This document shows, one piece after another, positions 62,381 to 64,000 of a DNA stretch of 64,000 nucleotides; within the stretch, counting starts at the first letter, position 1, and each line of letters opens with the position of its first letter. Made by a program: the position numbers and the translations under genes. The notes under the pieces are model-generated. The model did no database searches. It saw only the letters and a list, made by a program, of their open reading frames with translations, and had not been told where the DNA came from. The DNA comes from Leptospira tipperaryensis (GTDB lineage Bacteria > Spirochaetota > Leptospiria > Leptospirales > Leptospiraceae), in assembly GCF_001729245.1 (NCBI RefSeq), contig NZ_CP015217.1, forward strand, positions 2,656,001-2,720,000, given 5' to 3'.

Positions 62381-64000
<1,620 letters not shown>

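Overview
The window is chromosomal DNA from a spirochaete of the genus Leptospira, most likely from the pathogenic clade. The evidence is the large number of spirochaete-style lipoproteins with short, loose lipoboxes, a DUF1564-type protein (a family I know essentially from Leptospira), flagellar FlgM next to a motility-associated MptE-like protein, and a gene set of bactofilin, RecJ, PcnB, M23 peptidase and Lgt. By eye the GC content is above that of L. interrogans, which points to one of the higher-GC pathogenic species. I did not count it and do not assign a species.

Layout. 1-4.7 kb holds lipoproteins, including one with an HEGGH metalloprotease-like motif and two related small ones, and a largely empty 0.9-kb gap. 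4.7-7.3 kb is a three-gene ABC-2 type exporter operon. 7.4-14.4 kb has an RlmD-like RNA methyltransferase, a SpoIID-domain lipoprotein and a LolD/FtsX-type ABC system. 14.4-18.1 kb has pyrE, nadE and a HigA-like antitoxin with no visible toxin. 18.2-22.1 kb has a membrane-anchored coiled-coil protein, a Cys-rich lipoprotein, an RsmI-like protein, flgM and an iron-ADH-fold protein without metal ligands. 22.8-28.7 kb carries bactofilin, recJ, pcnB, an M23 peptidase and an lgt-like gene. 29.5-36.2 kb has a DsbD-type reductase, glnA without the adenylylation tyrosine, tRNA-Met and a small Cys-rich exported protein. 36.5-40.6 kb has thiG-thiH, then a short accessory stretch with a damaged REC/HD-GYP gene carrying a pentanucleotide repeat, a DUF1564 gene and a 19-bp perfect inverted repeat. 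40.6-50.1 kb has smc (apparently without a hinge), an MptE-like protein, plsY, der and smpB. 50.2-55.4 kb has a large AAA/vWA protein, an aminotransferase and a prepilin peptidase. 56.2-62.1 kb has an RlmL-like methyltransferase and a TetR-controlled MacAB-like efflux operon with a readable promoter and operator. The window ends inside an LTA-synthase-type sulfatase-fold gene.

A dispersed repeat family occupies at least five intergenic gaps (22.2, 28.9, 32.2, 45.4 and 55.7 kb). Its units are about 138-141 bp, bounded by a 16-bp near-palindrome of the TGTAGGA/TCCTACA or TGTCGGA/TCCGACA type, and carry an internal CCACCC...GGGTGG hairpin. It is found as single, inverted or tandem copies. It accounts for most of the non-coding sequence in those gaps and produces several false open frames.

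Most genes are ordinary housekeeping functions. The points most worth following up are the repeat family, the phase-variation-like REC/HD-GYP gene, the hinge-less Smc, the metal-less Fe-ADH homologue, the altered RsmI-like active site and the tetR operator. I found no CRISPR array, complete insertion sequence, rRNA or recognisable riboswitch.
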